Assembly (NCBI GenBank): GCA_028874335.1
Contig: JAPPJY010000037.1
Location: 62,001 to 126,000, forward strand
Origin: Gemmatimonadota bacterium
GTDB taxonomy: Bacteria; Latescibacterota; UBA2968; GCA-2709665
Direction: 5' to 3'
Length of the DNA stretch: 64,000 nt
Shown here piece after piece: positions 35,895-43,819 of the stretch. Under the pieces are notes generated by a model. That model ran no database searches and was not told the DNA's origin. It saw only the letters and a program-made list of their open reading frames with translations. Numbering within the stretch: the stretch's first letter is position 1; each line of letters opens with the position of its first letter. Position numbers and translations under genes: made by a program.

Positions 35895-36932
35895 ATGCGG
35901 ATCTTCGATCGATATTCGGATCTGTTGAGTTACGTGGAAACCAGGGGTTTTCGCCCGGAAATACTCGGCTGTGCACCGGACAAAGCGCCGGTCGTGTGCC
36001 TGAGAACCGGGGGAGAGAAACTGCCGGCAATATTCATCAGCGCGGGCAGCCATTCCACGGAACAGGCGGGCGTCGGTTCTGCCGTCGGGCTTCTGACGGA
36101 ACTGCAGACCGAGCATCAGGTCTACGTGATTCCCAGCCGCGATCCCATGGGGATGAATGGGTACGGGTACGCGTTGAGCCTGGGTCTGGGAGAAGATCCG
36201 GAAGTGGGTTCGGTCGAGGATGTTCGGACACTTCTGAAGTCGCGGGGCGAAGTTCTTTACGAACAGGAAGATACGGTTCTTGCAATCATAGGTGAGTACG
36301 GGTATTCGACGACGGGTCTACTCGGGCGTTTCGAGGTGGGGGCGGAATTCCTGGAGCCCCTGTTTGGACGACGGATCTTCTATCCTTCGAGCGAGGACGG
36401 CATCGAAGGTACTGCACCCTGTCAGAGAGCGTATACGCTGATCGTCAGCCCGGAGGGCGAGGTGTTGCACATCAACCGGTTTCACGATACGCCGTGGGCG
36501 CCGGTCGAATCCCGTTGTGCACGAGATCTGATGGCGAGGGCCAATCCCGGCCTCACGCTGGACCTGCACGAGTATGGCGGCAACGGTTTCTGGTTCTCGG
36601 CGCGGCACCAGCGCAATGACGACGACGAGACGTGGGAAAAACGGATGGCCGATTCGATGATTCGGGCCGTCGCCGATTCGGGTGCGCAGCTTGCTCCGCA
36701 GGGTTACGCGCCGGGTCCGTTCTTCGAGACGCCCGAGCGCGGCGTACTCTGGCTGATCGCAGCGGAACGCGGCGAAGGGTTGAACCTGGCGGACTACGGA
36801 GCGAACAGATACGGGCCCTCGTTCACCATAGAGACCGGGATGACGATGAAGGGCGGATACCGGGAACGCGTGGAGACGTCCATGCTGGCGGCTCGCACAG
36901 CAATTTCCGTGTTCGAGGAACGCTGGCGATGA
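35895..36932 (+). CDS. M14-type zinc carboxypeptidase / deacylase-like protein
   Basis: The product has 345 residues; ATG 35895 follows AGGGGAGAGAATT. ISAGSHSTEQAG supplies His-x-x-Glu (zinc ligands), LDLHEYGGN the third His, and FTIETGM the catalytic Glu, in the order seen in M14 carboxypeptidases and succinylglutamate-desuccinylase-like deacylases. It has no signal peptide. Its stop codon overlaps the start of the M20 gene (ATGA at 36929-36932), which implies that the two hydrolases are made together and may release amino or acyl groups from the same substrate. Confidence 0.78.
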   Translation: MRIFDRYSDLLSYVETRGFRPEILGCAPDKAPVVCLRTGGEKLPAIFISAGSHSTEQAGVGSAVGLLTELQTEHQVYVIPSRDPMGMNGYGYALSLGLGEDPEVGSVEDVRTLLKSRGEVLYEQEDTVLAIIGEYGYSTTGLLGRFEVGAEFLEPLFGRRIFYPSSEDGIEGTAPCQRAYTLIVSPEGEVLHINRFHDTPWAPVESRCARDLMARANPGLTLDLHEYGGNGFWFSARHQRNDDDETWEKRMADSMIRAVADSGAQLAPQGYAPGPFFETPERGVLWLIAAERGEGLNLADYGANRYGPSFTIETGMTMKGGYRERVETSMLAARTAISVFEERWR

Positions 36933-38122
36933 ACAAGGGCGGGATGGCCACAGGAATCCACGACTCATGCGAAACCCTGCTTCAGGCGATGGTGGGATTC
37001 GACACTGTGAACTCCGCGATTTCGGGGAAACCCGACACGGAGCTTGCGCTTTCGGTCTATCTCGAAGCACAGGCTGAAGCGATGGGGCTGGATACGCGTC
37101 GGCTGCCGGTGACGGGGGAAGGATTCAACCTGCTGGTCTCTCACCAGGTGGACGCTCGGGCGCCGTGGCTGCTGTTTGAAAGCCACCTGGATACGGTGAG
37201 CGTGGACGGGATGACGGTAGACCCGTTCGAGGGGCGGATTGTGGACGGGAGAATGTACGGCCGGGGGACCTGCGATACGAAGGGAACCGGCGCGGCAATG
37301 CTCTGGGCGCTTTCGCGATACTGCCGGGGAACCGGTCCGAATAACGTGGCGATCCTGTTCACCCTGGACGAAGAGGTTGGGAAGACGGGCGTACGTACGT
37401 TTGTGGCGTCGCAGTTGCCGGACCTGGACTGGCGGCCTGCGGGTGTGATCGTGGGTGAGCCCACACGGCTTCAGGCGGTAGTTGCGCACAACGGCGTCGT
37501 ACGCTGGCGGATTCGGACGGAGGGCGTGGCGGTTCACTCTTCGGATCCTTCCCGTGGGCGGTCCGCCATTCGCATGATGACGGAAGTGATCGGGGCGCTG
37601 GAGGAGCGCTATATTGCCCGGCTGGCGTCAGAACATCCGTTGACAGGCCGGGCGCAGTGCAGCATCAATCTCATACGTGGCGGCACCCAAATCAACATGA
37701 TACCGGAACACTGCGAAATCCACGTGGACCGGCGCGTGGTGCCGGGCGAGGATCCGGATACGGTCATCCCTGCGGTGGAGCGCATCCTGGATGAGCTTCG
37801 GACGAGAAGCCCGCATCTGACGGTCGTTCAGGAAACGCCCGATATGGTGGATAGTCCGCTGGACCCTGCAGAAGGGAAAGCCTTCGGCGCGGTTGTGGCA
37901 ACTGTGTTGAATTCAATGGGGCTGCCGGACGGTCTGTCCGGCGTCGGCTACGGGACGGATGCCAGCAGCTTCAGCCGTGCGGGGATCCCGGCGGTGGTCC
38001 TCGGGCCGGGAGACATTGCGCAGGGACACACGGCGGACGAGTGGATCGAGTTGGAACAGCTGCGGGCGGGCGTGGAGATCTACTATAATCTGATGATGAG
38101 CGAGTGTCCGTTGCCAATGTGA
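36929..38122 (+). CDS. M20 family metallohydrolase (ArgE/DapE/ACY1 type)
   Basis: The product has 397 residues; ATG 36929 overlaps the previous stop and has GAGGAA upstream. Di-zinc site motifs are in order: LFESHLDTVSVDG (His, Asp), GRGTCDTKGTGAAML (bridging Asp), FTLDEEVGKTG (catalytic Glu-Glu), VGEPTRLQAV, and near the end GYGTDASSFSRAGIPAVVLGPG with AQGHTADEWIEL (last His). It is a cytosolic deacylase or aminoacylase removing N-acyl groups from amino acids or amino sugars; the substrate cannot be told from sequence. It is the last gene of the run that begins at 29194. Confidence 0.88.
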   Translation: MNKGGMATGIHDSCETLLQAMVGFDTVNSAISGKPDTELALSVYLEAQAEAMGLDTRRLPVTGEGFNLLVSHQVDARAPWLLFESHLDTVSVDGMTVDPFEGRIVDGRMYGRGTCDTKGTGAAMLWALSRYCRGTGPNNVAILFTLDEEVGKTGVRTFVASQLPDLDWRPAGVIVGEPTRLQAVVAHNGVVRWRIRTEGVAVHSSDPSRGRSAIRMMTEVIGALEERYIARLASEHPLTGRAQCSINLIRGGTQINMIPEHCEIHVDRRVVPGEDPDTVIPAVERILDELRTRSPHLTVVQETPDMVDSPLDPAEGKAFGAVVATVLNSMGLPDGLSGVGYGTDASSFSRAGIPAVVLGPGDIAQGHTADEWIELEQLRAGVEIYYNLMMSECPLPM

Positions 38123-38171
38123 TTGGCAAAGCCGGAGGGTGTTCCGCCAACGACTTTGAGTGGGTTGGAGA

Positions 38172-38417
38172 TCACGATTCGGCGATCAATGATCGCAGCG
38201 CTTTGTTCACGGATTCCGAATCCGGGAAATGTTGTTTTACGTCGGGGTCTAACATGACAGATCCGTCTTCCTCGGCAAAGCGGCGGGTTTCGATTGATCT
38301 GTCCCTCGTTGTTATCTCAACCGTGTGTCCTGCACGATAAGCCTTAAAATGCCTGCCCCGAACCCCCTCGGAAAAATCATATTCCGATCGCATTGACTTA
38401 TCTGTCTCGTCGTTCAT
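38172..38417 (-). CDS. Small antitoxin-like protein
   Basis: The product has 81 residues, with ATG 38417 after GAAGGGAG. The central sequence MRSEYDFSEGVRGRHFKAYRAG and the C-terminal DPDVKQHFPDSESVNKALRSLI match a widespread family of small proteins with an EYDFS-GVRG motif, often listed as antitoxins or as conserved hypotheticals. No partner toxin gene is adjacent: downstream is the M20 gene on the other strand, upstream the restriction gene. It may be an orphan or an accessory gene of the restriction-modification island. Confidence is good that it is a real gene and low for function. Confidence 0.65.
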   Translation of the reverse strand: MNDETDKSMRSEYDFSEGVRGRHFKAYRAGHTVEITTRDRSIETRRFAEEDGSVMLDPDVKQHFPDSESVNKALRSLIAES

Positions 38418-38550
38418 AGATGCGTCGCTCCCTTCGTGTTGCCGACCTGCTAGTGAAAATCCGGATCTTCTCCCTTCACTCTGCATAGCAAACTATGCGT
38501 TGCCAACCATCCACATTGACCGGTGGACATCGCCCATCCTGCATCCATGT

Positions 38551-39306
38551 CTACGCCCTATCCCACTCCGCATGAACTGTGCAGGCCGAAAGCTGAACTC
38601 GCCTGACCGTAATCTTTGCATCGGAACGGTCGACCGCCACCACTGCCGCCACACGATCTCCAACGATACATTCGATCACTGGTGCATCCCGTTCAAAGAC
38701 CTTCAGGGGCGCCTGCTGAATGGAGTCAAAGATACTAACCGGAACCTCAACAAGCTGATACTTGTGCGGGATCTTGTCAATGTCTTCCCGAAACGCTCGG
38801 AGCATGACGATCTGAGTTACGGCACTCTGGTACTGCCTGAACAATTCAAGTGTACGGTCCCGACGATCTCTCGCGGTGCGTGCGTCTTGAATCCACGCGG
38901 CCTCCGTCAGTTTGGAAATATGCAATGCTGTCTTGGATAAGTTCCTGGCGGCAGTGGATTTTAGAGACAATCGCCGACGGTTACCTGACTTCGGCAAAAC
39001 AACCATATCAACGAATCGCTGAGTTCGGGAGCCCGGAGGATCAATTGACCAGTGAAGGTGCTCACAGGCGTTTCTGAACACTGTCTCAAACGACGAGAGC
39101 CCCAACGGCTCAGTAGTAGCTCCATGGTGAACCGATAAAGCAAGCCCGAAGTATTCAATCCAGTCCGGCTCGCCCGTCAGCCATGTTCCCTTTGATCGAA
39201 TGTTGGCGCTCGGAGGATTTGCCAAAGACTCCATAACCCTTGCAACGAATTCGATCTTGACCGGTGAGAATGCATCAAGAGTCGCCTTGAGTTCGTCAAG
39301 CGTCAT
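38551..39306 (-). CDS. Type II restriction endonuclease (predicted)
   Basis: The product has 251 residues. ATG 39306 overlaps the stop codon of the methyltransferase (ATGA), so both are translated together. Features are GTWLTGEPDWIEYFGLALS and SSFETVFRNACEHLHW, then RFVDMVVLPKSGNRRRLSLKSTAARN. The last segment gives Asp100 and Ser114-x-Lys116, a PD-(D/E)xK-like nuclease core with Ser in place of the acidic residue. Location beside an N4-cytosine-type methyltransferase makes a restriction enzyme the best call. Similarity to the XcyI/Cfr9I group (CCCGGG) is remembered only and is not certain. Confidence 0.72.
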   Translation of the reverse strand: MTLDELKATLDAFSPVKIEFVARVMESLANPPSANIRSKGTWLTGEPDWIEYFGLALSVHHGATTEPLGLSSFETVFRNACEHLHWSIDPPGSRTQRFVDMVVLPKSGNRRRLSLKSTAARNLSKTALHISKLTEAAWIQDARTARDRRDRTLELFRQYQSAVTQIVMLRAFREDIDKIPHKYQLVEVPVSIFDSIQQAPLKVFERDAPVIECIVGDRVAAVVAVDRSDAKITVRRVQLSACTVHAEWDRA

Positions 39307-40265
39307 GATATGCACAACCGCCGTTCAATCAGGTCCACGAAAGCGGGTTTGATTTCTATACCAACCCACCTTCGCCCGAGTTCACGCGCCGCCAGAAGCG
39401 TTGTTCCCGAACCCGCATACGGATCGAGTACGATACTGTCATCGCGGCTTGTAATGGCAACACAGCATCGAGCAAGCGACAGAGGCATCATCGCGGGATG
39501 GTCATCTGCTTTCCCATTGACGCGTTTCACCGGTTCAGTGGGCATCTCCCAAACCGTACGCAGGCGACGGTCACGCGGCCCTTTGACGATTTCGTGGTTG
39601 TAGTAGTATTGCTTGTCTTTTGACAAGAGAAAAACGGTCTCGTGAGCTTTCGTTGGACGGTCTCGAACTGACTCCGGATGGGCATTCGGCTTGTGCCAGA
39701 TGACTTCACTGCGAATCCACCAACCCGCATCTTGTAAAGCGAAGGCCAATCGCCACGGAACACCTATTAGGTCCTTCGGTTTAAGTCCTTCCGGCGTCGG
39801 CGGTCGCACATCCATGGCGCGTGCACGGTTCTTCCGATCCGGCGCCCGATATCTCCGGTTGCCGGATGTGTAGGAATCACCAACGTTTAGCCAAACCGTG
39901 CCATCGTCGCGCAAGGCGCGCTTTATCTGCTCAAAGGCACATACAATACTCTCGATATAACCACGTAGACTGTCGTCGCGCCCAATTTGCTCCGCAACCC
40001 CGTAATCGCGCAGTGACCAGTAGGGCGGTGACGTGACAACTGTTTGAATGGACTTTTCAGGTAGAAGCTTCAGAGCTTTCGTGGCATCTCCACAAATTAC
40101 CATTGGGCGAGTAATAGCTTCGAATGGCTCTCTGTTTAGCGTGTCAACTCGAACATGGAGTTCTTGCGATTCGTCACCTACGTACGGACACGGTTGTACG
40201 GAACGCCCAAAAAGCGCAAGCTGGTGACTATCCGGTGATCTCACCGGTAGGTTCTCGTCGCTCAC
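39303..40265 (-). CDS. Site-specific DNA methyltransferase, beta class (N4-cytosine or N6-adenine)
   Basis: The product has 320 residues from GTG 40265; an upstream TTG at 40319 would add 18 less plausible residues. Catalytic motif IV is TSPPYWSLRDYG (residues 78-89), near the N-terminus. The SAM-binding motif I is DPYAGSGTTLLAARELG, near the C-terminus, which is the permuted order of beta-class amino-methyltransferases. TSPPYW favours N4-methylcytosine. It modifies the sites cut by the overlapping downstream endonuclease and thereby protects the chromosome. Restriction-modification pairs of this kind commonly move between genomes. Confidence 0.88.
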   Translation of the reverse strand: MSDENLPVRSPDSHQLALFGRSVQPCPYVGDESQELHVRVDTLNREPFEAITRPMVICGDATKALKLLPEKSIQTVVTSPPYWSLRDYGVAEQIGRDDSLRGYIESIVCAFEQIKRALRDDGTVWLNVGDSYTSGNRRYRAPDRKNRARAMDVRPPTPEGLKPKDLIGVPWRLAFALQDAGWWIRSEVIWHKPNAHPESVRDRPTKAHETVFLLSKDKQYYYNHEIVKGPRDRRLRTVWEMPTEPVKRVNGKADDHPAMMPLSLARCCVAITSRDDSIVLDPYAGSGTTLLAARELGRRWVGIEIKPAFVDLIERRLCIS

Positions 40266-40537
40266 ATGGCACCTGCATCTGAAAGATTCGAAGGCACTAC
40301 AGACCGTACTTGCACACAAGTTCTCTTGCTGTTCATGATCTCAAGGTCGGCCAGGACATTTGTGGCATAGTATACAATACTCAAAAATAGGCAAATTTCA
40401 ACCCCGCAACAAGAGAAGAAATCCGGTTCAACTGCCCTTGGAGCCGGTGTCAACGTCACAACAGCTACATGTCGTTACACCAGTCCAGAATCGTCTTTTC
40501 CAAGTTATCCTGGACAGCCGTGACAAGCCATAGGTCG
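40266..40537. other. Intergenic region upstream of the restriction-modification pair
   Basis: This 272-bp gap lies between two minus-strand units, the M56-TonB gene and the methyltransferase. It is locally more AT-rich than its neighbours (for example ggcatagtatacaatactc near 40365). It presumably holds the methyltransferase promoter and any control site. No control (C) protein gene or clear C-box was identified. Confidence 0.4.
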
Positions 40538-42802
40538 CTAATTCCCGATGCCGGGCTCGCCGGTTTCGGGAACTGAATCCTCCTGATCTTCAGGAATCGC
40601 AAACCTAAAAGGCAGCGTCATCCACACGGCTACGGGTTTGCCGTCAAGTTCAGCCGGTTTGTACTTGAATTTATGAACTGCATCAATTGCGGGCTTGCGA
40701 AATATCTCATCGCCTTCCAATACGTTTACGTCATTCACGGAGCCATCCACGTTGATCTTGAACTTCAATATCACTCTGCCTGTTAAGCCCGCCTTTTTGG
40801 CTATGTCCGGGTAAGCCGGGCGAATATCATTCAGGTTCAACAGGACCGGCATTACGTCTACATCCGATATTTCGAACGCTTTTTCGCCACCAACGTCGCT
40901 CCTGTCGGAGGGCGGCGCGGCCTTTTGATCAGGCAGTTTAAATTTGATCGCCTTCGTCATCCACACCGCGACAGGTTTGCCTTCGCGTTCGGCAGGCGTG
41001 AACCTGAATTGCGCAATGGCATCAATCGCAGGTTTGTGAAATATGTCCTTGCCTCTAAGGACACGTATAGCGCTCACAGAACCATCTACGTTGACTTTGA
41101 ATTTCAAGAACACGTTCCCCGACAAGCCTTCTGTCTTTGCTTCGTCGGGATAAACAGGCGCGACGGAATGTATGAGGACCGGTTTCACGTCTGCAGACCA
41201 GAATTCCAGGACGTTCGCATCGTCAACACTCTCCAGCTTCTCCTTGTGCGCCGCTCTGGGATATTCGGGGGTAACGACACGAATTGGTTTGGGTTTCGAT
41301 TCCGTCTGGTCGGATGCAAGTATGCCTGCCAAGGCGGTATCACGGAAATTCGTAGAATCCGGCGTCTGCAGTTTCTTTCTCGAAGGGTAATTGTAGTATG
41401 AGATTTCTTGGGTAAACCACACCGTCGCATTTTCGCTGTCAGGTTTCGCTGGTTCAAATCTCACTCGTGATACGGAGTCTATTACGGCGTTTTTGAATCC
41501 TGCCGGTCCTTCGGCATTCAAGACCTTCATATCACACACCGAGCCATCCGCTGCGTAAGCCTGTACTTTCAAGGTTACAGTGACGTCGAAATCTGCTTCA
41601 GGCGCCATATCTGAATTCGCAAACCGTGCCACTATATCGCTGATAATAACTGTACTCTTTTGCTGTCCAACCGTGATAGGCCTCGTTTCGACTTCAGCCT
41701 CGTCGCCGGTCGAGACTCCAACGGCAATAGTGTCCGAATTGCCCGTAACGGGTGGTGCAGTGTGTTGTACCTGATTCAGTTCGCTTCCTCTGCCGCCCCG
41801 GAACGAATCCAACGCCGCAGTGGCACGTTCATCCTGCGTATATGCTTCTCGGATCGACAGTGGCACAATCATCAGGCCGACGAGAACAAGCGCAGCCAGG
41901 TGCCACTTCGACGGCTTGATGCGCCCTTCCTGATAGCTGAGGACGTGCTCGAGGCGTTTCTTCAGCGACGTTCCCCGATCGGTAAAAAATACGGTCAGGG
42001 CTCTCGGCGTTGGTCGCCGGTCGACCAATCCCAGCAGCAGACGTCCGTATTCTGCGGGCGTCAGCCTGGTTTCCCGCAACACAGCTTCGTCGCAACGCAG
42101 TTCCCGGAGGTATATCAACCGGCGATTCAACAGCCAGATCAGCGGGTTTGCGCCAAAAAGGGCCGTTGCCATGCCTTGCAGAATGAGCACGTGAATGTCG
42201 CGTTTTTCAAAATGCGCCAGTTCGTGCCTTACGACGCCTCGCAGCTCTTCGGGCGTCCAGGAAGCCCACTTCGAGGGCAAGATCAGCCGTGGCCGTGTCA
42301 AACCCACCAGTACGGGAGATGGCAGGTCTGTTTTGGAAAAGACCTCCAGGTTGCGGGGCGCATTCATCGAAGGAATTTCGCTTGCCAGGTCCACCGGGTT
42401 TGCCGATCTCAGTGTGCGACGGAAGGCCGCGTTCTTCCACAGCGCCACACCAGTCCAGACGAGGACTGAGAGTGTCCACAAACAGAACAGATAGAACGCC
42501 GGTGGAAAGGTAGTCACTGGTTCGGGAGAGACTGCGACAGCCCCGGATACCACTCCGGAATATACGGGTTCATCCAATACGACAGTTGCTGGAGAAACGA
42601 GAAATGCAGGTATTGGAATAGCCAGAACCGGCGGTACAAACACCTTCGCCAGCGCCAGCAGATAGAGCGCGTATCTCAACCGCGTCTCCAACGTCAGCCA
42701 CCGGTCCACGGCCCATACCAGCAAAATGAAGAGCGAGACTTCAACCATGTGTACCGCGTAAAGCGGCCACCACGTTTCGGCCAGATGGATCAATGTGTTC
42801 AC
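40538..42802 (-). CDS. BlaR1-like M56 metallopeptidase with repeated TonB C-terminal domains
   Basis: The product has 754 residues. GTG 42802 overlaps the stop of the BlaI gene (GTGA). Four hydrophobic segments and VRHELAHFEKRD (His193, Glu194, His197) form the M56 membrane-protease core, with a downstream Glu in LRELRCDEAVL. The long periplasmic tail holds TonB_C-like modules in place of a penicillin-binding sensor: one divergent copy near residues 400-455, then two close copies with SGNVFLKFKVNVDGSVSAI and TGRVILKFKINVDGSVNDV, each ending in KPVAVWMT. It probably senses an envelope signal and inactivates the BlaI repressor by proteolysis. Confidence 0.85.
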   Translation of the reverse strand: MNTLIHLAETWWPLYAVHMVEVSLFILLVWAVDRWLTLETRLRYALYLLALAKVFVPPVLAIPIPAFLVSPATVVLDEPVYSGVVSGAVAVSPEPVTTFPPAFYLFCLWTLSVLVWTGVALWKNAAFRRTLRSANPVDLASEIPSMNAPRNLEVFSKTDLPSPVLVGLTRPRLILPSKWASWTPEELRGVVRHELAHFEKRDIHVLILQGMATALFGANPLIWLLNRRLIYLRELRCDEAVLRETRLTPAEYGRLLLGLVDRRPTPRALTVFFTDRGTSLKKRLEHVLSYQEGRIKPSKWHLAALVLVGLMIVPLSIREAYTQDERATAALDSFRGGRGSELNQVQHTAPPVTGNSDTIAVGVSTGDEAEVETRPITVGQQKSTVIISDIVARFANSDMAPEADFDVTVTLKVQAYAADGSVCDMKVLNAEGPAGFKNAVIDSVSRVRFEPAKPDSENATVWFTQEISYYNYPSRKKLQTPDSTNFRDTALAGILASDQTESKPKPIRVVTPEYPRAAHKEKLESVDDANVLEFWSADVKPVLIHSVAPVYPDEAKTEGLSGNVFLKFKVNVDGSVSAIRVLRGKDIFHKPAIDAIAQFRFTPAEREGKPVAVWMTKAIKFKLPDQKAAPPSDRSDVGGEKAFEISDVDVMPVLLNLNDIRPAYPDIAKKAGLTGRVILKFKINVDGSVNDVNVLEGDEIFRKPAIDAVHKFKYKPAELDGKPVAVWMTLPFRFAIPEDQEDSVPETGEPGIGN

Positions 42803-43197
42803 GTCGGGCCTCCTTCCTTCGCTTTCTCCCGTTCCTCGATCAATGCACGCAAACCATCCAGTTCTTGCTTCGAAAGCTCGCCCGAATCCACGAGATAGGT
42901 CGCCAGGGCGCCAAAGGATCCCTCGAACATCCGCGATACGAGAGTACGAGTTTCGGCTTGCGCAACGTCCTTTCGCGACACAGCCGGTTTGTACACATTG
43001 ACCGGCCCGATTTTTTCGCGATCCAGCACGCCCTTTTCGGCAAGGATATTCATGATCGTCTGTACGGTCGTATAGGCCTTCTCACCGTTGGGGTAGAGGT
43101 GATTCACGACGTCGCGAACGGTGACCTGGCGGTCGAATCTCCAGACGCCGTCCATCACCTCCCACTCGACTTCGGCCAATCGTCTCTTCTTCGCCAT
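42799..43197 (-). CDS. blaI: BlaI/MecI/CopY family transcriptional repressor
   Basis: The product has 132 residues, with ATG 43197 after AAAGGGAGATTG. The winged-helix sequence (RRLAEVEWEVMDGVWRFDRQVTVRDVVNHL, GEKAYTTVQTIMNILAEKGVLDREKIG) and the C-terminal dimerisation helix are those of BlaI. The family dimer binds TACTA/TAGTA palindromes and is cleaved after signalling by its M56 partner. Exactly such a palindrome lies 90 bp upstream (43287-43310), overlapping the likely promoter. Autoregulation is therefore the natural model. The symbol denotes the family; a link to beta-lactam resistance is not implied, as no beta-lactamase is nearby. Confidence 0.9.
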   Translation of the reverse strand: MAKKRRLAEVEWEVMDGVWRFDRQVTVRDVVNHLYPNGEKAYTTVQTIMNILAEKGVLDREKIGPVNVYKPAVSRKDVAQAETRTLVSRMFEGSFGALATYLVDSGELSKQELDGLRALIEEREKAKEGGPT

Positions 43198-43286
43198 TTC
43201 AATCTCCCTTTGTCTATGCTTGATTACCGGTCGTCAATCGCGATGATGCGTTCAGTTCCACAGTCGGTTGTCGTCCGGCACGACGT

Positions 43287-43310
43287 ATATTACTAAGATA
43301 TTAGTAATAT
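43287..43310. promoter_or_regulatory. BlaI-type operator palindrome
   Basis: Perfect 10-bp arms ATATTACTAA (43287-43296) and TTAGTAATAT (43301-43310) flank a GATA spacer. They contain the TACTA/TAGTA half-sites known for BlaI/MecI operators. The site lies 90 bp upstream of the blaI start and close to a candidate -35 box, and on the other side faces the gene at 43820. Confidence 0.85.
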
Positions 43311-43334
43311 GACGAATTAATTAGGAAATGTCAA
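43301..43334 (-). promoter_or_regulatory. Candidate promoter of the blaI operon
   Basis: On the minus strand TTGACA (43334-43329) is followed after 17 to 19 bases by CATATTAC, whose bases belong to the BlaI palindrome. A repressor bound there would cover the -10 region. The -35 is perfect and the -10 is weak and ambiguous. Confidence 0.55.
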
Positions 43335-43431
43335 GGGGTGATGATGATTTTTTGTTTTTTGCAATCGCAGTTGTTGCTTGAAACAATAAATGACTGACAT
43401 CTATTGCGCCCGTGTATCGGCACCCTATCTC

Positions 43432-43500
43432 CTTCGCCGACCCTTCGACAACCCTTCGGCAGGCTCAGGACAACGGCTCAGGGAGCGGTTCAGGATGCCC
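43432..43500. repeat. CTTCGACA/GCTCAGG-type intergenic element
   Basis: Within the 622-bp gap between blaI and the heparinase-like gene, the sequence has cccttcgacaacccttcggc and aggctcaggacaacggctca in succession. This resembles the cccttcgacaagctcaggg family of short intergenic sequences seen in many bacterial genomes. No gene was found in the rest of the gap apart from the operator and promoter described separately. Confidence 0.4.
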
Positions 43501-43819
43501 GGGCAATTTAGCGGAAAAAAGGTAAACTATCGGGTGGTACCCGGTATAGGTACAATGCGACGATTCGTCGTCAGCGAATCGACTCGAGACGGGCGTGGAT
43601 TACGCGATATGGCGTCTGAACGCAGTTCTTATCACAAAATCCGCCGCGATGGGAATCGCGTCAAAGGTGTGTCTGGACTTCGATTTGCGGCCGTCGTATA
43701 TTTCGCCGTCTGCAGCCGATCGCGGGTCGGTGCGACGTTGGCGTTTGTCGTCGGGCGGACGAACGTCTGGCGTTTCGGGGCGGGATGTAATCTTTCCGTC
43801 CGCTGCCGGAGTAACTGCA

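Noticed and set aside
36632..36928. N-terminal extension of the M20 hydrolase frame by 99 residues
   Set aside because: The extension overlaps the M14-like gene in another frame and lacks conservation. The ATGA overlap at 36929 gives the natural start.
43595..43819. 75-residue extension upstream of the Tat-type heparinase
   Set aside because: It would bury the twin-arginine lipoprotein signal inside the protein. The composition is unlike a signal or domain.
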